A program made the translations under genes and the position numbers. The notes under the pieces are model-generated. The model did no database searches. It was not told the origin of the DNA and saw nothing but the letters and a program-made list of their open reading frames with translations. From NCBI RefSeq assembly GCF_037975245.1, contig NC_092576.1, forward strand, positions 1,378,501-1,442,500: a DNA stretch of 64,000 nt, written 5' to 3'. Source of the DNA: Apostichopus japonicus (Eukaryota; Echinodermata; Holothuroidea; Aspidochirotida; Stichopodidae). Positions 47,173 through 60,311 of this stretch are shown piece by piece; within the stretch, counting starts at the first letter, position 1; every line of letters starts with the position of its first letter.

Positions 47173-50100
47173 CATATATTTTGTTTTATTTGATCCTTGC
47201 TTAAGTATTTCAGAGTTGGAAAATCCAGAAGAGTGGAAAAACTTCCACCCTCCACCAGGGACTTAAACATTTTTTTTCAATCCATATTTTTGAATATCAC
47301 ACACATGTATCTCTCTAAAAAAAGTAAGAAAATACCATAAAAAATAGAGTACATATATACTTTATAATTCTTACAACTTTATACAATGCACATACAGTAG
47401 GTCCAACCCTACTGCATACAACCGTTAGACCTCCAATTCTCCATATGATGTGTTTAACTTCAATAACCATTGATAACATTTCGTTTGCATCAGAGCTGTC
47501 TCTCCCCGCAGCCTTCTTCCTCCATTTGTACACACGTAACTATGAAGAGGGAGCACGCATCTTACACGATGAGTCATGAGGCAGGCAGCTAGCTCCCACT
47601 TTAGCTGACAGTCTGTTCGACATAGTAACGAATCGGCAGCAATTAGTCGAGACTGCTGGAAGCTTTGCAAATAGACTCATGTCTCATGCTAAACTCTGAG
47701 AGTATTTCTCTCGGAATATTATTACGTGAATGACTCATGTATCGTAACAGTGTGCGATAGTACTTACTGAAGGATGAGCTATGGCTTGATCATTAACAGA
47801 TCTGCTAGTCATGTGTGCTCGGTGAATTATCTTCCCTTCAAGAAATAATTGAACAACTTATGAAAACAGGCCGGGAGTTCTGTGGGTTGTTTATAGCATA
47901 AAGCAACCATTTGCGTTTTGGTGGAACAGTAAGTGATTAATACATAACATTAGCTTTATTTATAATGTCAATTCCTCATGAGAAAATATTACTGTACAGG
48001 GATGTGCTCATGCCAGGCAGGGAAGGGGGCTTCGCTCGGCAGTTTTCTGAATGCTGCCCAGCACAAAGAGTATTTCATATATTTCTGCCAGGCACTATGT
48101 TTGATGATTATAATTTAACAAAAGTGACCAAATTACCAAAGTACTAGTGAATACTTGCCACAGAAGTTAGCTCAAGAATAGGAAAAAGATAGCACCATTT
48201 GCCATCTAAGCATAATTCAAACATTCTAAATGGAAGGGAAACTACCCCCCCCCTTTGACCCCTCCTCCAGGACATGGACCCCACTAACACACATATCTGC
48301 CTGGCGCTCAATATTCCCTGGACACATCCTTGCTCCATTTTAATGTAGTGCTGTTGCGTATAATGATGTCGCCTGGAGAACTGGGGTGGTACATGTGGAG
48401 CATGGATTACTGGGGTGGGTGGTTCGTGAGGATGGGGTGAGGTTGGGGGTGAGGATGGGGTGAGGGTGGACAGAGGTAATTATAAGACAAATAAGAGTGG
48501 CATGATAGCAGGTAACGAAAATAACCAAACGCAGAGGTAAACATTTATACATGATGTATATGTCAATTTCAAAAAATGTACCCGATTTTACAATATTACC
48601 ATCAATTGCCATGTTTAATTTTTGTAAAATAATTTAAGATCCTAAGACAAGTTGTAGAACTAGAATCCCATACCATGTATTACACATATGCTACTGTACA
48701 AACATAACTTCCGTATTTATGATACAATACTTCTGCTTGAGAAAGCTCACTACTACATGCTTTAAATTTCTTGAGTCGTGAGGGAGGGGGTGGGGGGGGA
48801 CTTCTCTGCAATGCCAATGTTGTACCACACCTTGTTATAATCCTACTGCAATATCAAGGTATTGTTGCAGTAATGTTTATACATTCTTTAATTTCGGATG
48901 CATCAAACGGTCTGGTTGACTGATGCACCAAATCATGCTTGAAGACTTTGTATATCCCACAATTTCAGGAATTTGCACCTACAGTAGCTATCTGGTAGGT
49001 CTCGATATATATAGAGAACACTGACCATTGTATTCCAAACGTAAAATATTTCCATTGAAAATTTGCAAGATATATTGTTATGGTTCAAAATATGGTGACA
49101 TCATAAACCAGACCTATGGTGGTCCTCTTGCTGGAGTATGGGAAGGTTTAGCCATTCCAAATAGGTAACATTCAATTAATCAAATTTATAATGCAATATG
49201 CATTACATTTCTGTAATGTAAGTTAAGGTTACGATAAGGTCAAGTTAAGGTCAAGAGATTCTGTTTTCAACTAACAATGTGGCATAGAGTTTTATCTTTA
49301 AGATGTGCATATCTGAAAGTGGTTAATGCCACCCAAAACAGCCCCTCATGAAGCCAAATAGAGGGCAGTATTTACAATTAAACCTTTGTAATTCCAGTCA
49401 CCAATAGCTACTGTTCTATAGTGAAGTGATTGTTTCTAACAGTTGAGCTGCAATCTTGGTGCTTAAACATGAACAGCACATTATGTAAATCAAGTGTATA
49501 CATGAAGAGTGTATGTGTAATGATGTGTGAGTCATGACACTGGCTTTGTGTAAGGCTACACAACTGGAGAAAACATCATACCTCATAGAAATAAATGTTA
49601 AACCAAGATTGATAATCTGCTTGCAGTAAACATAAGAAACCCACAGTGGAACAGGTTTATGTATAACAATTTAGTTATTCTACTGATACCTCACAATAGA
49701 CAGGACATTGTGATGTTTACCACAATATTATTTACCAAGCAATCTGTTTACAAGGGGGAAAAAATATATGGTGACATTAGAAAAGGTGTTGGCTAAATTT
49801 CAGTTTGAATACATGTAACTTGATCTGTCTGGGGTGTTTTCTTTTGGAAAGACATTTTCTCTGTCATGTGACATCAGAAAAGGAGGTAATTGGTTATTTC
49901 AATTTGAATGCAGGCCTGAACCAGACGAAAGCTCCATATATTCTCATCTTAACTCATCTTTATGAATCTAGTGTAGGCCACAATAGAATGTAGATCTGTA
50001 ACAAAAATTCAAATTTGGTTGCCATGGCCACATAACATGGCAAGCAATGAACTTGTACTTTTGGAGAGTGGTCTGTGCATGCTTGCATGGAAATTTACTC

Positions 50101-52012
50101 CCGTACAACAGTTTTTATACTCAACAGTTTTTAGTTCAAACAGCAAATATGTCAAACCAAGTTTGGGCTGTACAACTGTATATGTTGGCGAGGCATAAAG
50201 TCTGCAATGAATTTTTAGGGAATTCCACACGAAAGTGGGCATAGCACCAAAAAATTGAAATACATGCAACTAGAAACAAATTTGGTGCAAAATGAACACT
50301 TAAAAGTCTACATTTTTAAAATTTAATTTCAGAAATATGTTTTAGAAGCATCTTGGTACCAAAAATTAGGACTAAGTTGTAAATTGTCCTTTCATCGCAG
50401 AATATTGTGATAGGAAAGTAATCCTCTTTTAAAACATTAATTGTTAGTTTTATGAAAGTTATTATTCCAAGCAACCTTTAGTAGACCAATCATATGGACT
50501 TATTAAAGAGACATATATCCTTTTGGTTTATTTAAAAAAGATGATCAAAATATGTCCTTCCATCTATATTGGTAATGGGAAGGATGGTAATGAAAGGACA
50601 CATTTTATATTGATAAAATTATGCAACATTTGTGATCATGCTGGAATTCAGGAATGAATAAAATTGCATAAATACAGAGTGATAAAGTATATAGTTTGGT
50701 TGTTGCTATTATGCTATTGAACCGCCCTGTTATCATGAACTAGGCCTCCAGGAAAGTAGTTTAGTGTAGCTAAAAACTCAAAGTATATATTGCATTTATC
50801 AACTTTAAAACAAAACTACCAAATTAACTTCATAGGTTGAAAACCTTTGTTTGTTTTACCGTACTTCCATTTACCGACCTCATAAATATTCATATTTAAA
50901 AGCTATGAATCGTATGCACCCATGTATACAATTAAAGATGTTGCAATGGAAGCTTTTATCTAAAGTAATACAATGGTTGCTTTGGTTTGATGGAATTAAG
51001 GAAAATGTTTGTGATACATCACTTGATGAAATGTGGTATGAGCAGTCAAATATCCTTCTGTTACCATAGAACTGCTCTTTTGTGAATAAACCCCCATCCA
51101 TGGGCTTAGTTCCTGACCCCATAGTCCGCAAGGGTTGAAGATAAACACCAGTTATTGCAAGTTCATCTGCATGAAATGGATCAGGCTTTTAAGGATATGG
51201 GAGCCGGAGGGACACATGTATGAACCGGTCAAACTAGAAGCTAGAACAGCCACAGGCCAACATCAGGAACTACTCAATACCAGGAGGAGGCCTCATCATC
51301 TTCTTAGATCATTCCACTTCAGTATATATAATCAGGTTCAAGACAAAGATGAATGCCTTCCTCCAAATTTAAAACAAAATGCATGCTGCAATGTGCAGGC
51401 AATACACTAGCAGCACACACTTGCCAGCCAAGCTGTAAATCAATCAACACTTGAACAAAATAGTTTCCTTCTGAGGATCCCAAAATTCTGGGACAAGTTA
51501 CATCTTTGTTCCCAAAATATATATGCCAAGGTAGCCTAGGTCCTAGGCCTTCACTGCAGTTTTGACCAAATTTTTCAAATGATATCACATTATCAGTTTG
51601 ATCGGATGACAACTCTGCTGGTGGAGTATTCATGCAACAAGGATTGATGTTGTAATGCAATGCAGCTCACTGAGACCTGCCTAGCTATGCTAGTAAAAGA
51701 GAGAAACAAGTAAGCATATGGAAACTTAGATTAGAAGGCCTTAAATTATTTAGGGTAATATAGCTTATGAATATAATAAAGGTAATAATAGTGTCAGTCA
51801 CCTTGGGTCAATACAACTAGGCTAGGTCATAACCAACAGTTATATTCATATAAACCCAATTGAATCCTTCTCATTATAAACTGTAAAGTAAAAGTTACAT
51901 TTAGCCTAAGATCATGAATAGCTAATTAGTCTACTCATACTAGTCAGAGGCATAACGCCTGGTCACCGCATTATAATGCTATAACCTAGGCTAGTAGTAA
52001 GTCTAAGCCTAC
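47173..52012. other. non-coding, probably intron of the minus-strand gene starting at 52 kb
   Basis: Several G-rich patches (near 48420-48470 and 48780-48800). No exon was recognised. Minus-strand frames at 47315-47670 have some protein-like composition but no splice support. Confidence 0.4.
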
Positions 52013-52084
52013 CTCCGTATCATCAGTTGGTGAATCAACCTGCGGCTTTTCCTCTTTTGGCACCTGTTCCTCTTCCATTTTTTT
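52013..52084 (-). CDS. candidate first coding exon (22 codons)
   Basis: On the minus strand an acceptor (ATTTCATTGCAG) precedes AAAAAA-ATG. The ATG at 52078-52076 opens 22 codons, MEEEQVPKEEKPQVDSPTDD then TE, ending in phase 0 at a donor (GAG/GTAGGC). The peptide is acidic and lysine-rich, typical of a disordered N-terminus, and has no recognisable domain. A 5' UTR exon would lie at higher coordinates. The phase is compatible with splicing to the 24559 exon, which begins on a codon boundary with TCC AGC ATG. Confidence 0.45.
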
Positions 52085-52694
52085 CTGCAATGAAATATTA
52101 ACGTTTGCTGCGTGTGCTAGACCAATATGTCTAACGTAAAACCAAACGTTTTCCTTCACTCTTTCAGGACTGCCTCTCCTGTAGGTGTGTAGCAAATAAG
52201 TTGTCAAAAACGTTGCACGTGAGAAGTGAAGTAAGTCTCACACAGTCACAGGTCAGCAATGGTAATTTATGTTACTTTACATTAACTGTCTGCTTAAAGT
52301 TATCGCAGGCCGGATAACGACAATCTGATATTCAACAGTTGTACGTATTGCCTATAAATTATTCTCGTCTGTCAGATTTTCAGAACAGCGGGGCCACATA
52401 ACGAAGAGAATGATATGTAAAATTATCATATTAATATATCCGATGGGATCCCCTGTGGCTTTATCATATACACCGAGAGGGGAGGCTGATTCCAACTTGC
52501 CCAGAGAGTATGCTCTGTTTACCTCATACAAGGCGGCGCACCTGGGAATTTTCTCGTGAACAACTGAAATATTCCGCGCGTGAAAGTTTTGATCTATAAT
52601 TGGGTAACCAGATCATCATTCCACCAATCTTCCAAATTTGAGGCTAGAGTTACGATTGGAACACGGAAGTAATATTAGATTCACGGGGTAGGCA
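52085..52694. other. non-coding, possible upstream region of a minus-strand gene
   Basis: A mild rise in CpG (for example GGCGGCGCACC near 52532 and TTCCGCGCG near 52572) would fit a promoter or 5' UTR for the exon at 52013-52084. No defined element was identified. Confidence 0.3.
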
Positions 52695-52727
52695 CACTGA
52701 TCTACACTAAGTTAGTGTAGATCAGTG
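52695..52727. repeat. perfect 16-bp hairpin with 1-nt centre
   Basis: CACTGATCTACACTAA is followed by a single G and then its exact reverse complement. The structure could extrude as a cruciform or fold in RNA. Confidence 0.95.
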
Positions 52728-55700
52728 GGTATGCAAAATGTAATGACAAATCGGAAGTGACGTAATTTGGTAATGTCACTAAGATCACTGGCTGTCACAT
52801 TAGAATAGTATAATTTAGTTAATTTGATTTTTTTAAGACAGAGGGAGTCAATCTGTCAGCTGTTTATTTTAGAAAGTTTGTCAAGTAACGTTTGCTTTTA
52901 GTTAACTGTTGTTGTTGATGGAAAGTAGTGTCCAGGGATGTAGGACGATTTACATAAACCCTAATTCCTCTATTCACTACAAAAGTACAGGGTAGCATAA
53001 TCTTAAAATAGTTTGAGTTTATACAAAAGAAACATCACCAGGTCAGGGCATAGTTAAGATAATACAAAGGTACAGGGTAGCATACTCCTAAGAAAGCTAG
53101 TGCACACAAATTTTTCCAGTAGCCTATGCTAGCACTGGCCAAGTCCACTTTCTACACTAGTACACTCAGCTAGACATACTCTAAAGAGTTTTCATAATAA
53201 CCCAACATCTTATCTTGTATATACAGAGAAAATTCCCACCTTTTTTTTACCTACCCAACCCCTCGCATCTTCCATCTGACTTTGCTGAGGTATGAGGTTT
53301 GCAGGATATAACAGTGAAAACATCCATCAGACATCCATCAAACCTCAATATAGTTTAGCATTTGTTTAAAGATACTGGTTTAAAGACACCACAGATGCAG
53401 CTCTACATTTAAAGTATTCAAGAACACAACTTAGTGGTAATTACACGGAAATATGCCTTTTGATATTTCAAACTGTATCATTGTCCAGTTCAATACAAAT
53501 ATAAAAAACTTTTATCTTTATTTCTTTTTCTTCTCAAACAAATGTTTACAACTGGCTAAAATTGTAACAAACTATGTCTGCTAAGAAGGAGCATAAGGCA
53601 AGGCAAAGGAAAAGTATATGGGAGGAAAGGAATGGCACCGTTATCCCACCTATATGTCTTATATTTTCACACAAACAAATGGATAAACTGCTCAGAAATA
53701 TTGTCAATCAAAACTCCAAATTTCTCAAATAAAAGCTTACCTGAGCTTCTGCAGCGTTGTTGCTCTTGGTTTTGCAATATACCTTCTTTACTGCTCTCAT
53801 CTGAGTTTCTCATGTGGTGTGTGGCCTATTTCTCATTGTAAGTCGCTTTGATAACAACGTTTTTGCTAGTGTTCGATATTTTTGCTGATTGTTATTGAAT
53901 ATACCGAGCACCTTTTGTTTTTGTATACATATGCAAATGAACTGAACTGAATTTATAATAGCAAGTGGTATCGTGCCAATGTGATGAGGTTTGTGGGGAT
54001 GGGTGGTTGTCGGTAGGGAGGGGGATTCTCTAATGTTGTAAAGATGCTATGAATGGAAGGTTATTATAACGTTGATATTTAACCCAAGCATTCCTTTTTT
54101 CTGGTGACCAGGGTGTGATTGAATCGTATTTTAGAAAATAAATGTGCACAGCATAGTTTTCGCCAATTTTCAGTTTCGAAATTCATCAGTTTGGAAGGAA
54201 AACAGTTTAAACTCGCCACATAGAATTACCATATGAGCCAGTAGATGGATATGTTACAGCTGGCATATTTTGTTTCTCATCTTTAGCATAAATTCCGTCC
54301 CTTAATCTGACAACCCTCTTAATGAAAGGTCGTTATATTACGGAAGCGTATACATGCCATCATATCACGGTGGCAATAAAAAAATGCTTATCAATTGTAC
54401 AGAGAGTTGGAGACATCTTTCTCGTTTTCCATTAACAGTGTTTGACAAAATGTGCAGTCCCTTAACATTCAATTCTAACATTGTTTATACTACAAACTTA
54501 TAAATTTAGGTCATTTCTTCCCATTAGCCTATAGGCCCTGGTTCCATAATCTAAATCCGGTGGGTGTGTTGAGTTTCTAGGAATATTCAGGTATATTTCG
54601 AACAATCTCATTAGTGCGAATATATTAAAGGACCTGCCTTATATTTAATCGTAAACAGAACGAGAAATAAAATGATCTTTGGGAAATTTAAGTTACTGAT
54701 GAGGGACATTCCAAATGTAAGACATTTTTCAAACATCCAAGTCGTGCAGGCATTTAAAAGAAACGTGCCGATGTATGGAACACTTCATGTTCAAAGTTGT
54801 TTTGAATTCTGTACAATGAATTTATCAGTTTGTGTAAACTTCCACTTAATTTTATTCTTTACTTCATGTTTGTGTTACTTTTTATTTATTAACCTATAGT
54901 TTATGCATTTTTAATTCGACATAGACCACACCATTAGGGATATACTTGTTTATTCCGAAAAATCAGGTAACTAATTGAAAACGAGGGCGCCATTTCTAAA
55001 CTAGATCTTTTTGACTAGTGGTTGAACCACATGCGTGAAGTACCCGTACATGATTACGTTGGTCTAGGTTAATCAAGACAAATATTTGTATTGTAATAGT
55101 ACATACTACATACAATAAACCTCATTGACTCGTGTGGAGCCAAATATATGTGTTTCAGTTATCGAAAAGATCATAGTGCTGTATTCACAAATATTTCAAT
55201 TCATCGGTATTATTATAATATATCCGTCTACGTCATCGTTGGTTCGCTAGCGATAATCATACTTGTTACTGAGTTTATATGGGAACTATTTAATACTGAG
55301 GGAAAAGTAGATGTACCGAAGGACATCTTTTGATGACGTCCTTTTATAACTTTTTTTTTATAGAAAATCCCGGTTTTCCTACGCTTCTGTATCTTTACAG
55401 ATAATAACAGAACGCGCGCCAAATAGAGCATTTATTCATACACTGTGAATGTCGGAAACATGTAAAATAAGTGTCTTGGCAAATACCAGCATAAGTAAAT
55501 AATGAAATTCTCAACTGATTTAATTGAGCCCCTTAAATGATGTAGATAAGTTTACGTATATAGGCTATAGCTCTCGACGACACGAGAACAAGCGCTTGTA
55601 AGTGCTAACAACTTTTAAAAACCAGTGTTGTGAGTTATATCATTAACAGTCTGTTATTACTCAATACAATTTTTTCATATGTTTTACTTAAAAGTTGAAC

Positions 55701-56708
55701 GAATTTCCCATCCATTATAGGCAATTTGCTAAATTATTTTCCAGGCCTGAAAAGTCTTTGAATTTCACAAAAATATGCATGAAGGCATGGAATATTATAT
55801 AGCCTATAGAGTCCACGAAAGTGAACTTTACAAATTTAGTTCTTTACATTGTTTTTGCATAAAAAAACTCATTAAAACATTTCAGTTGGTCATAGAATGT
55901 TTGTTCTTCATCCAAGGTGCAGGAACACTGATTTATGGAAACAGGATAGTTATGCTATTGTAGGAGTCAGTACTGCCGTTAGTTTGAAATGGTCTTAAGT
56001 TGAACCCTGCAGTTAATTCATTATTGTAGTGCGCGTGCGCTACAATATTTAGCATTACTGGCCAAGTGAACGATACCTATATGACTGGAAGTTGAATCTT
56101 ATAGTTTCATATAGTCTCTGTACATTTGCAGTTTCAGAGGCTAGCTGCGTATCCAACTTCTTCTGAGCCTGTCACAGCGCTCACAAGTGCCATCACTTTG
56201 TTGGTACCTACATGACTATACTCCCTGGTGTGTTGTCAGCCCCAAAAATAACGCTATGAACTACCGAAAACGACTGGGTAGGGGGGGGGGGGAGTAGATG
56301 ATGATTTATATATCATACTCTGGATTTTGGTTGCCTTAATTGGAACTCGGCTTACCATGGCTTCGGACGTGTAGGATTATCTGAGTCGGATTATCTGCAT
56401 GTAGGCCTACTCGGATTTGGAATTGGGTTGACTTCCATGGACTCGACTTCCCTGTCGGCATATCATAACACATATGTATTTGCACAAGATGAAGCATGTA
56501 AAGAGTTGAATTACCTATTGGTAACTGAGACTTTGTTCACCAAGCCTCACAGAACATATATTTCAACAAAAAAACAAACAACAAAAGAGGAAAAGGAAAG
56601 TAAAGGAAGAGAGTAATTTCAATCATCAACCGAAAAGCTGTAAAATTATTCTGTGGGAAACTTTTAGTGAAATATTTCCCACCGTCTAGATATGTGTGAT
56701 GCTTCTTT
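52728..56708. other. non-coding
   Basis: A short duplication of an AAAGTACAGGGTAGCATA word lies near 52980 and 53068. A G-run lies near 56280. No gene was seen. Confidence 0.45.
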
Positions 56709-57242
56709 CTAGCCTATTTCGCTCCACTGCAGGAGGAAGGCCTCTTCATCGATTTTCCATTTCCATCTGTCCTGTGCTCTCCTTTGCCATAGAACACCTG
56801 TAAATTCTCTGAGTTCATCTGTCCATCTTCTACTCTGCCTGCCTCTCCCTCTGACACAAGTTCTTGGGGTCCAGTTGGTAATTTTCTTTGTCCATCTGTT
56901 ATCATGTTGCCTGGCCAAATGGCCGGCCCATCGCCATTTTTTGACTTTGATTTCCTTTATGATGTCTTGGACATTGGTTTTCTCTCTTAAGTTTTGGTTG
57001 GTTACTCTGTCTCTCCTTGTGACTCCAATCATGATTCTTTCCATCGCCCTCTCTGTCACTCTCAACTTCTTTTCCAGTTTTTTTGTAGTTGTCCAGGTCT
57101 CCGCACCATATGATAGTACAGGAATTATGCACTGGTTGAAAACTTGTTTCTTCAGTGATGTTGGAAGGTCCTGGTCACGGAAAATGAAGCTTAGTTTGCC
57201 AAATTTGACCCATGCTAGTTGGATTCTAGCATGTGTGATTAA
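56709..57242 (-). pseudogene. LINE reverse-transcriptase ORF, 3' remnant
   Basis: On the minus strand the frame is open from about 57242 to a TAG at 56709 (about 177 codons), without a start of its own. It reads ARIQLAWVKFGKLS, then VLSYGAETWTTTKKLEKK, then RVTERAMERIMIGVTRRDR, then VKKWRWAGHLARQHDNRWTK, ending near EEAFLLQWSEIG. The motifs YGxETW, ERAMxR...RDR and KWRWAGHxAR...RW are hallmarks of the region after the reverse-transcriptase core in RTE-like non-LTR retrotransposons. The endonuclease and RT catalytic core are missing upstream, so this is a 5'-truncated copy, as is usual for LINE insertions. The frame is intact, so the insertion is not very old. Confidence 0.88.
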
Positions 57243-57379
57243 ATGGTCATAAATACGGCAACTGTATGGAAAGACAACACAATTTCAAACTTTTTTCAGA
57301 TTAATAGCAAACCAGCCCCAAAAGATAAAACAAAGTTTTCCCCATTTTACTTATCTATCCAACTTATTTAATCTACCCT
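57243..57379. other. non-coding
   Basis: Nothing supported. Confidence 0.5.
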
Positions 57380-57565
57380 CCCGCTTCGCATCCTCTATTT
57401 TACTCCTTACTTCCATCCTCTATCTTACTCCTTACTCCTAACTTATTCCTAAACTCACATCTCCGTCTTATTTCCAAGTACAGCTACCTTAACTATCACA
57501 TCTCCATCTTACATCCACTTAAAGCTACCTAAACTATCGCATCTCCATCTTACTTCCAATTCTCC
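57380..57565. repeat. pyrimidine-rich tandem repeats
   Basis: A duplicated 25-bp unit (CATCCTCTATTTTACTCCTT type) is followed by two to three copies of a ~52-bp unit containing ACATCTCCATCTTACATCCA and AGCTACCTTAACTATC. Confidence 0.75.
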
Positions 57566-58302
57566 CCATCTCACTTCATATGCAAGCTTTCTCAGCGTAA
57601 TTCGAGCTCAAATCTTGGAGGTCTAGTATTTAATGCTAGAGTTAGCGTCAAGTCACCCACTCTTCGCTCGACTCTAATGCGAAATACATTGCCCCTTAGT
57701 AACCATGTGAACATGGTATGCATGAACTGAATTGTCTGGATCGCTCTGACCCGTGTTTGAAACCAGATATTAGGCATATCGACCACGGGCTGGCTGTGTA
57801 ATCTGCCTGTGATCTTATATACCACGATTTCGTTCGTGAACAAATATCATATGTAGCAATAAAACTGTTGAGAGTTATTCAAAGAGTGACATTTATTTCA
57901 CCAGAAACACCATCGACACTTAAAAGACAAACTTTACATCGCCGCTTTGAAAACTTGTACTTATTTTGGATTAAGGTATTTGTAAAATATCGTAATATAA
58001 CAATTTAACTAATGTTTTCAGTGCTACAACGTATAAAGACGTGACATCATTCGACGTAACGTGGAATTATCTCTATACAGTATATTTAAAAGTGTAAACA
58101 TATAAATATTGATGAGTTGAAGGTCATCACATTTATCAGGTTTTCATGTTTTTTTTCACAAGTTAACACATTTCGTTCAATATCCTCTCAAATAATATAG
58201 AATACGTCACAACATGCGACTATTACGAATTAAGTAACTCATCACTATGGATACATTAACATTCAAATGACGATCGTATGTAATACAGTTCACCTAATGC
58301 AC
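57566..58302. other. non-coding
   Basis: Nothing supported. Confidence 0.5.
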
Positions 58303-59322
58303 AGCTTGATCATGGGCGCAGATCAGTGTTGGATAATGGTGGGGACGCGTGTCTGTTCTCTGATACTATCTAAGCGGAGCGCGACCATGGGTTTGCGCTT
58401 AGCGTACAAGATTTTTTTTGGGCAAATATACCTCCCAGATCGCCGGAAACAACACTTCCCAAACCCAATGATGCTCCCAAACCTCCTTAAGTTTAGATCT
58501 CCAGGGCTTAGAAATTTAGTTTGGGGAAATACATGGGCGTCTGCAGAAAAAAAATCAGGGGACAAATAATCCAAGTAGACTTTTGCATACGATGGGTCTT
58601 TGGTCCTCTCCCAGAAAACAATCATAGACTGTCGCAAATGCGATTTCCGTCCTATATTTAACAACTGTGGATAAATATAATAAAATGAGAACTGGTGATA
58701 ATTTAAGTCACATCGACTTATATGAATGCTGCTCCTACATGCGCGTATGTTCATCTTAGAAAGCTCATACGTCTTACAGTACGATGAAAAGTGTACTATA
58801 GTGTAGCAGGTTGTAAGGCCCAGTTTTTTATTACTTCAGAGACATATAATTAGAAACATCCAAGTACTTTCCTTCCAAAATTTTATCTTCTCAAAATATC
58901 TCCCGAAATTGACCAAAACTTCAGGTAATTCAACTGAAAGTGGAAACACCGCAGGACGTGAAGCTAGTTCAAATTGCTAACACACGGTGTGAGTTGTTAA
59001 CGATCGTTTTGTTCGCACTCAGTCCGTGTTGCTGACCACGATTTACCAGTCTCGTGTATAGATTATGTTTCACATACTTCATATACTTCAGCCGAGAAGT
59101 CTCGCCTAATTAGTATCAATAGTAATAATTCTCGTCTTTTATAGCATGTCATTTGCACAATGCTGGATTAAACTGCGCCAAAGTTCAATACAGGGCAAAT
59201 TGAAATGCAGCGTTTGGTCAAGACAAATTGGTGGGACATGGTATATCATGTCCCCATCACTGAAAAAGTTGGTGGGGACGCGTCCCGTTGTCTCCACCAG
59301 GATCTGCGCCCATGGGCTTGAT
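58303..59322. mobile_element. non-autonomous hAT-type transposon (1004 bp)
   Basis: The element proper is 58311-59314. Its TIRs are CATGGGCGCAGATC and GATCTGCGCCCATG. The flanking 8-mers AGCTTGAT (58303-58310) and GGCTTGAT (59315-59322) match at seven of eight positions. Both ends have a subterminal GGTGGGGACGCGT block. The 43-bp core shared with the elements at 15922 and 17514 lies at 58365-58407, followed by CCCAGATCGCCGGAAAC. There is no transposase frame. The imperfect TSD suggests some age. Confidence 0.85.
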
Positions 59323-59337
59323 CAGTTCGTACTGAAG

Positions 59338-59520
59338 TGTGTAATACTGAAGTGTGTAATATAACACTGTGACACCTGTTAGACCTGTCAGCAGATGCTA
59401 CTGTGCACCCAATGTACATGGTGTGATCAGTTTGTATACTGTGAATAGGAGACAACCGTTAATCAGTATTACAGAAGTGTATTATAACACCGTCACACAT
59501 GTTAGACTTGTCAGCAGTCC
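59338..59520. repeat. diverged short duplication
   Basis: The stretches 59338-59390 and 59470-59520 share GAAGTGT(G)TAAT/TATAACAC, GT(G/C)ACAC(A/C)TGTTAGAC and TGTCAGCAG. There is also an immediate repeat of ACTGAAGTGTGTAAT at 59333-59361. Confidence 0.75.
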
Positions 59521-59522
59521 AT

Positions 59523-60311
59523 TCTCAAAGGTTGTTTCAACTAATGACGAGGCAGGAGTCTAAACAACTGTCCCTATGTTTGAATAGTGCAGCAAAGTGT
59601 CCTCCACGATCTGTCGATCCTGTGACATCCACGTGTCATCCACGTAAAGTGTCATCCAAGCGTGATCCCCATTTCTGTTAAAATTGTGGACGTGGTTATT
59701 GGCGAAACATTTAGAGTAGTATCATAGTTATAGTCCAGTAAATCATTAGGCTTATGTGTTTAGTATTTTCTGTTTGTAAGTCCTTCTTAGTAGCAAAGGG
59801 TCATAAATGTTAAGAAATTATAACACATGGCATCAGTTTTATCTTATTAATGGGGACTCACCTTTACCAGTTTTAACTGACGAAGCCATGGTAATCGGCT
59901 GTACAGTTTAATGCAAACATTCGAAAATTTTCAACAGCAACCAAGGGACTAAATTGCCTTATAGAACATCTATTACGAATCGACACAATCTCAAGCCATA
60001 TTTAGGCATACGTGAAAATATATATAGAGGGAGAAAGATGTGGGAGCCGTATGATATGAGATTTTATTTCACGTTGCTTCAACAGGTCTGTTAAACAACG
60101 CCGTGAGCGTTGTTTTTGGTTTATTCCACACGTTATTTGGCTGCAGTTAAGCTATTGCCCAAAATTGTGGCATTCCCTGTAAACCGATCATTCATAAACC
60201 CAAGATACATATATGCAATCGAAACTGAGGTATACATTACAATTCGTGGTAAAATCAGGCTTTCCATGTTACATTAGAGATATTCAAGAAGCAACACCTG
60301 ATACCCATAGC
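59523..60311. other. non-coding
   Basis: Nothing supported. Confidence 0.45.

Noticed and set aside
57600-57850. Possible tRNA-like sequence on the minus strand
   Set aside because: The B-box-like GGTTTCAAAC lacks a properly spaced A box, and no cloverleaf could be drawn.
59499-59710. Cysteine-containing frame resembling a zinc knuckle (PHFC then NCGRGYW after a stop)
   Set aside because: Interrupted by a stop, too short, and no supporting retroelement sequence nearby.
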